Part shown: one piece after another, positions 60,999 through 64,000 of the stretch | How the letters are laid out: each line of letters begins with the position of its first letter | How positions within the stretch are numbered: the stretch's first letter is position 1 | Source of the DNA: Burkholderia sp. 8Y | Lineage (GTDB): Bacteria > Pseudomonadota > Gammaproteobacteria > Burkholderiales > Burkholderiaceae | Assembly (NCBI RefSeq): GCF_902506145.1 | Contig: NZ_LR733519.1 | Location: 1,480,158-1,544,157, forward strand | DNA length: 64,000 bases | Direction: 5' to 3' | The notes under the pieces: generated by a model | Told to the model about the DNA's origin: nothing | Database searches by the model: none | What the model saw: the letters and a program-made list of their open reading frames with translations, nothing else | Position numbers and translations under genes: made by a program

Positions 60999-62069
60999 AT
61001 GAACAAACAGGCACTTATCATCGGCGCGACGGGCATTGTCGGACGCAATCTCGCGGAACATCTTCAATCGCGTGGCGAGTGGTCCGTCACCGGCATCTCG
61101 CGCGGGCGCACGCCCGCACCCGCCGATGTCGAACCCATCGTCGCGGATCTCACATCGGCGTCGTCGGTCGCACAGGCATTGAGCGGACGCGAATTCAGTC
61201 ATGTCTTCTTTACCGCGTGGTCTCGGCAATCGACGGAAGCCGACAACATTCGCGTCAACGGGGCAATGGTCGCTAATGTGCTCGCGGCATTGGGGCCGTC
61301 CGGCGCGCTTGAGCATGTCGCGCTCGTGACCGGCCTCAAGCACTATCTCGGTCCCTTCGAGGCGTACGCCAAAGGGACCGTGCCGACGACGCCCTTTCGC
61401 GAGGAACAGGGCCGGCAACCCGTCGACAACTTCTACTACGAGCAGGAAGACCGGCTGTTCGACGCAGCAAGTCAGTACGGCTTCGGATGGAGCGTGCATC
61501 GGCCGCACAGCATCATCGGTTTCGCCATTGGCAACGCAATGAACATGGGCGTCACGCTCGCCGTCTATGCGAGCTTATGCAAGGCGACGGGCCAACCCTT
61601 CCTGTTCCCCGGATCGGCCGCGCAATGGCACGGCCTGACCGACATGACGGATGCGCGCCTGCTCGCGCGTCATCTGGAATGGGCAGCGACGTGGCCGGAA
61701 GCGCGCAACGAAGCATTCAACGTCGTGAATGGCGACGTGTTCCGCTGGAAATGGATGTGGGAACGCATCGCGGAATACTTCGGTATCGAGCCTGCCCATT
61801 TCGATGGTGAAACGCGGCCGCTCGACGGCCGCATGCAGGATGCCGGGAAGACGTGGGCCGAGATCGCGGCACGACATGCGCTGGTCGAGCCGGAGGTAGA
61901 CAGGCTCGTCTCGTGGTGGCATACGGACGCGGACCTCGGACGTCCGATGGAAGTGCTCACGGATATGACGAAGAGCCGCAAGGCCGGCTTTCTTGATTAT
62001 CAGAGCACGCCCGACGCGTTCTTTGCGTTGTTCGACCGCCTCAAGCGCGAGCGCATCATTCCGCAGTAG
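60999..62069 (+). CDS. atypical short-chain dehydrogenase (PRISE-like, 356 residues)
   Basis: The N terminus has the nucleotide fold (ALIIGATGIVGRNLAEHL, residues 5-22). The middle has features of the progesterone-5beta-reductase/iridoid-synthase-like group (VTGLKHYLGPFEAYAKG, NFYYEQEDRLFDAASQYGF, WSVHRPHSIIGFAIGNAMN). Such enzymes reduce enone or related substrates with NADPH. The substrate in bacteria is mostly unknown. The start at 60999 is supported by homology. The gene has no linked partner. Confidence 0.82.
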   Translation: MNKQALIIGATGIVGRNLAEHLQSRGEWSVTGISRGRTPAPADVEPIVADLTSASSVAQALSGREFSHVFFTAWSRQSTEADNIRVNGAMVANVLAALGPSGALEHVALVTGLKHYLGPFEAYAKGTVPTTPFREEQGRQPVDNFYYEQEDRLFDAASQYGFGWSVHRPHSIIGFAIGNAMNMGVTLAVYASLCKATGQPFLFPGSAAQWHGLTDMTDARLLARHLEWAATWPEARNEAFNVVNGDVFRWKWMWERIAEYFGIEPAHFDGETRPLDGRMQDAGKTWAEIAARHALVEPEVDRLVSWWHTDADLGRPMEVLTDMTKSRKAGFLDYQSTPDAFFALFDRLKRERIIPQ

Positions 62070-62443
62070 GACGAAGCAAGTGCGTATCGACCTTTGAACC
62101 GCCGCCTTCGCAGTCGATGACATCGCGCATCGTGGGCGTTATTTTCGAAGCCGCCGGTTACTCGCAAATCGCGAATGGCGCGGGCATCTTGTTCATGCGC
62201 GTGGGGCAATCAGAAGGCGCGCTGAAAGATGCGTTCGCGCATCCAGGCCGTGCGCTCGTCGGCGTAGTGACGGTCAAGCAGGTTCCGCCGTCGATGCGTT
62301 ATGCGCAAGTGAACTGCTTCAGCCTCGACATGCTGCGCGCGGTTTCGAACCAGCGCGCACCAACTTGCGTTGATATGAGAGGCGCGGCGGACATGTAAGT
62401 GCCGGTGAAGCCGCCCATGTCCGCCGCATTGCGCTGCTTCAAG
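62070..62443. other. gap of about 370 bases with a weak 93-codon frame
   Basis: A plus-strand frame at 62117-62398 (MTSRIVGVIFEAAGYSQIAN onward) has fair composition but no recognisable domain or ribosome site. It could be a gene fragment. Nothing else is seen between the SDR gene and the convergent tyrosinase gene. Confidence 0.35.
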
Positions 62444-63895
62444 TCAAGGCGCGTCCGTGCCCAGTTCGACGCGCGTCTCGTTGATCGACACCGCCGTGCC
62501 TCTCGGCGCGTTCCTCGCACTGACGCGCACGAATGAGACCACGATATTGTTCGTGTTGGAGATGCCCAGTTGCGCCAGCAGATCCGTCACGTCGAATTCC
62601 ATCATGTTCATGCCGTGATGAGCGGCGGTCGAGATCTCGAATGCGCCCACCGTACCAATGAAGTGCTGCGACTTCACGGCATCGATATCGCCGCTGGCAG
62701 GAAGGTTCACGTAGACGTTATAGAAGAAGCCGCCTGCCTTGGCTGCCGGAGGCATCGCGATGCCATCGAGCACGATCTTCACGTATTGATACGAGCTTTT
62801 TGCCTGCGGCGTGGCTTGCAACGAATTCGCCGACTGGTTTGCGCCGACGGCCGGCGAAGTCGTCAGCACGTCCTTCAATGCGTTGGCATTCGCGGCCTGA
62901 AGCGCGATGCTCGCGCTCACGGAAGCCTCGCCCAGCGCGACGCCCTTCGCGCCGCCCAAGGAACGGCGCGTCGACGATACCGTGCGGCCGGGGCTCGCCG
63001 TGAATGCGCCGGCCTTCGGCCGCCCCTGGATAGTGGCAATCTGAGCTTGCACGCGAATGATTCTCCCATGTTGCGCCTCGGGCGGCAGCAGCAGCGGCGT
63101 CGAGTCGTTGGCGTAGTCATAGCTTAGCCCCGTCGTCGTGCGCGTTCTCGACTTCGACATCGTCAAGCCACTTGCGTAGGTGAAGCTGCCGTTCCAATAC
63201 GTGCTGGTCGTCGCTGGCACCTTGCTCGTCGCCCGCCGCGACCACGCATTCCACAGTCGGTCGATATTGCAGTGATGCAGATAGAAGATCGGATCGTTCG
63301 GCGCCGAGGCAATGTCGGCCATGTAACCGCCGATGATGTCGTGAACCGGATTGTGCGGCGCGTTCTCCAGTTTCGGCTCGAATGCGTTGTTGGTGTTGCG
63401 CTGGAAGTTGTACACATTCGACGCGAACGGACTGAGATCGAGCGCCTGATAGACGTTCGTGTTCACGCGCGGGACGTAAAGCGGATTGCCCTTCGCGGTA
63501 TCCGTGAATTCGGACGGAATCACCGGGTACGTGTAGTAATCCCAGTACGGGATGACGAACGTTGCATCGCCCGACAGTGTCCGCATCTGTTGTTCGAGGT
63601 AGTACAGATAGCCGCGATGCCACGTCAGAAAGTAGGCCACGCTGTGCGGGCAGTGATTCGTGTGGACATTGACCCAATACTGCCACGATGTCGGCTTGCT
63701 GCTATCGGTGGCCGCTTTCATCGTGCGCACCGCGTTCAAATAGGCCGCATAGTGGGGCGTTGTTTTGAACGTTTGCCATTCGACTCTGATGGCTGGAGCC
63801 GTCGCCGCGGCACTCCATCGCGGAAGCGATGCAGCCGCGAGTGCCGACGCCGTTCCTTGAATGAACGCACGCCGCTTGTTCGAAGTGAAATCCAT
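62444..63895 (-). CDS. Tat-exported tyrosinase-family copper protein
   Basis: This 483-residue protein begins with a twin-arginine signal (NKRRAFIQGTASALAAASLP). The type 3 copper sites are both complete: CuA with HTNHCPHSVAYFLTWHRGYL and CuB with APHNPVHD and DPIFYLHHCNIDRLW. A C-terminal domain of about 150 residues with beta strands follows (SSYQYVKIVLDG, FYNVYVNLPAS), probably a lid or cap. The enzyme should oxidise phenols to quinones, for melanin or for attack on plant phenolics. AGGGGGGTGT lies before the ATG at 63895. It stands alone in view; the 105 bases to the window end hold its promoter. Confidence 0.93.
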   Translation of the reverse strand: MDFTSNKRRAFIQGTASALAAASLPRWSAAATAPAIRVEWQTFKTTPHYAAYLNAVRTMKAATDSSKPTSWQYWVNVHTNHCPHSVAYFLTWHRGYLYYLEQQMRTLSGDATFVIPYWDYYTYPVIPSEFTDTAKGNPLYVPRVNTNVYQALDLSPFASNVYNFQRNTNNAFEPKLENAPHNPVHDIIGGYMADIASAPNDPIFYLHHCNIDRLWNAWSRRATSKVPATTSTYWNGSFTYASGLTMSKSRTRTTTGLSYDYANDSTPLLLPPEAQHGRIIRVQAQIATIQGRPKAGAFTASPGRTVSSTRRSLGGAKGVALGEASVSASIALQAANANALKDVLTTSPAVGANQSANSLQATPQAKSSYQYVKIVLDGIAMPPAAKAGGFFYNVYVNLPASGDIDAVKSQHFIGTVGAFEISTAAHHGMNMMEFDVTDLLAQLGISNTNNIVVSFVRVSARNAPRGTAVSINETRVELGTDAP

Positions 63896-64000
63896 ACACC
63901 CCCCTGAGGAACGCTTAAAGATGATATGTACGAAGTCGTCGGCCTGCGCGCGTCGCAGCGAAATGGCGGCGAGCATCCTCGACCGACGAGTCGATTAGAG

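Overview
This is a GC-rich (roughly 65 percent or more), densely coded stretch of chromosome or large replicon. It most likely comes from a Burkholderiaceae bacterium of the Paraburkholderia/Caballeronia type. That assignment rests on gene content and codon style (pel exopolysaccharide operon, GcvA-like LysR regulators, threonate-type otnK/otnC, large autotransporter, hybrid kinases), not on a search. I saw no rRNA, tRNA, CRISPR array or intact insertion sequence.

Layout. 0-5 kb: the tail of a GNAT acetyltransferase, then a periplasmic solute-binding protein and a DgcA/trimethylamine-dehydrogenase-like flavoprotein, divergent from a LysR regulator. 5-13 kb: a PAP2 phosphatase with an altered motif and a 2051-residue kinase/ATPase/hybrid histidine kinase. 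13-18 kb: an SH3-like secreted protein with a 13-residue repeat tail, a deletion scar joining half a ring-cleavage-type dioxygenase to the tail of an IclR regulator, a DAO-type oxidoreductase, small conserved proteins and a decayed ferredoxin-reductase fragment. 18-23 kb: a 1685-residue autotransporter. 23-28 kb: a compact acyl-CoA dehydrogenase/methyltransferase/glycosyltransferase operon, divergent from a Rieske-FAD reductase across a 16-bp perfect palindrome. 28-33 kb: an SGNH hydrolase, an NmrA-type reductase, a GGDEF diguanylate cyclase, CsbD and a single-domain response regulator.

33-47 kb holds a complete pelABCDEFG operon for the cationic exopolysaccharide Pel. PelF polymerises the chain, PelD/E/G form the c-di-GMP-gated inner-membrane complex, PelA modifies the chain in the periplasm, and PelB/PelC export it. 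A GGDEF cyclase about 1.5 kb upstream and a receiver protein directly upstream are plausible inputs. The most striking feature of the window is inside pelB: 270 residues made of 90 uninterrupted tripeptides of the form Asn-Ala-x, with an exact 225-bp higher-order period, inserted in the periplasmic TPR region.

47-64 kb: a LysR/SDR pair, a DUF2231-sorbosone-dehydrogenase pair, a lower-GC type VI secretion island (hcp, two related DUF3592-like proteins and a membrane protein), a sugar-transfer-type ATP-grasp protein, otnK-otnC (with a metal-binding His replaced in OtnC), a second large hybrid histidine kinase, an SDR and a Tat-exported tyrosinase.
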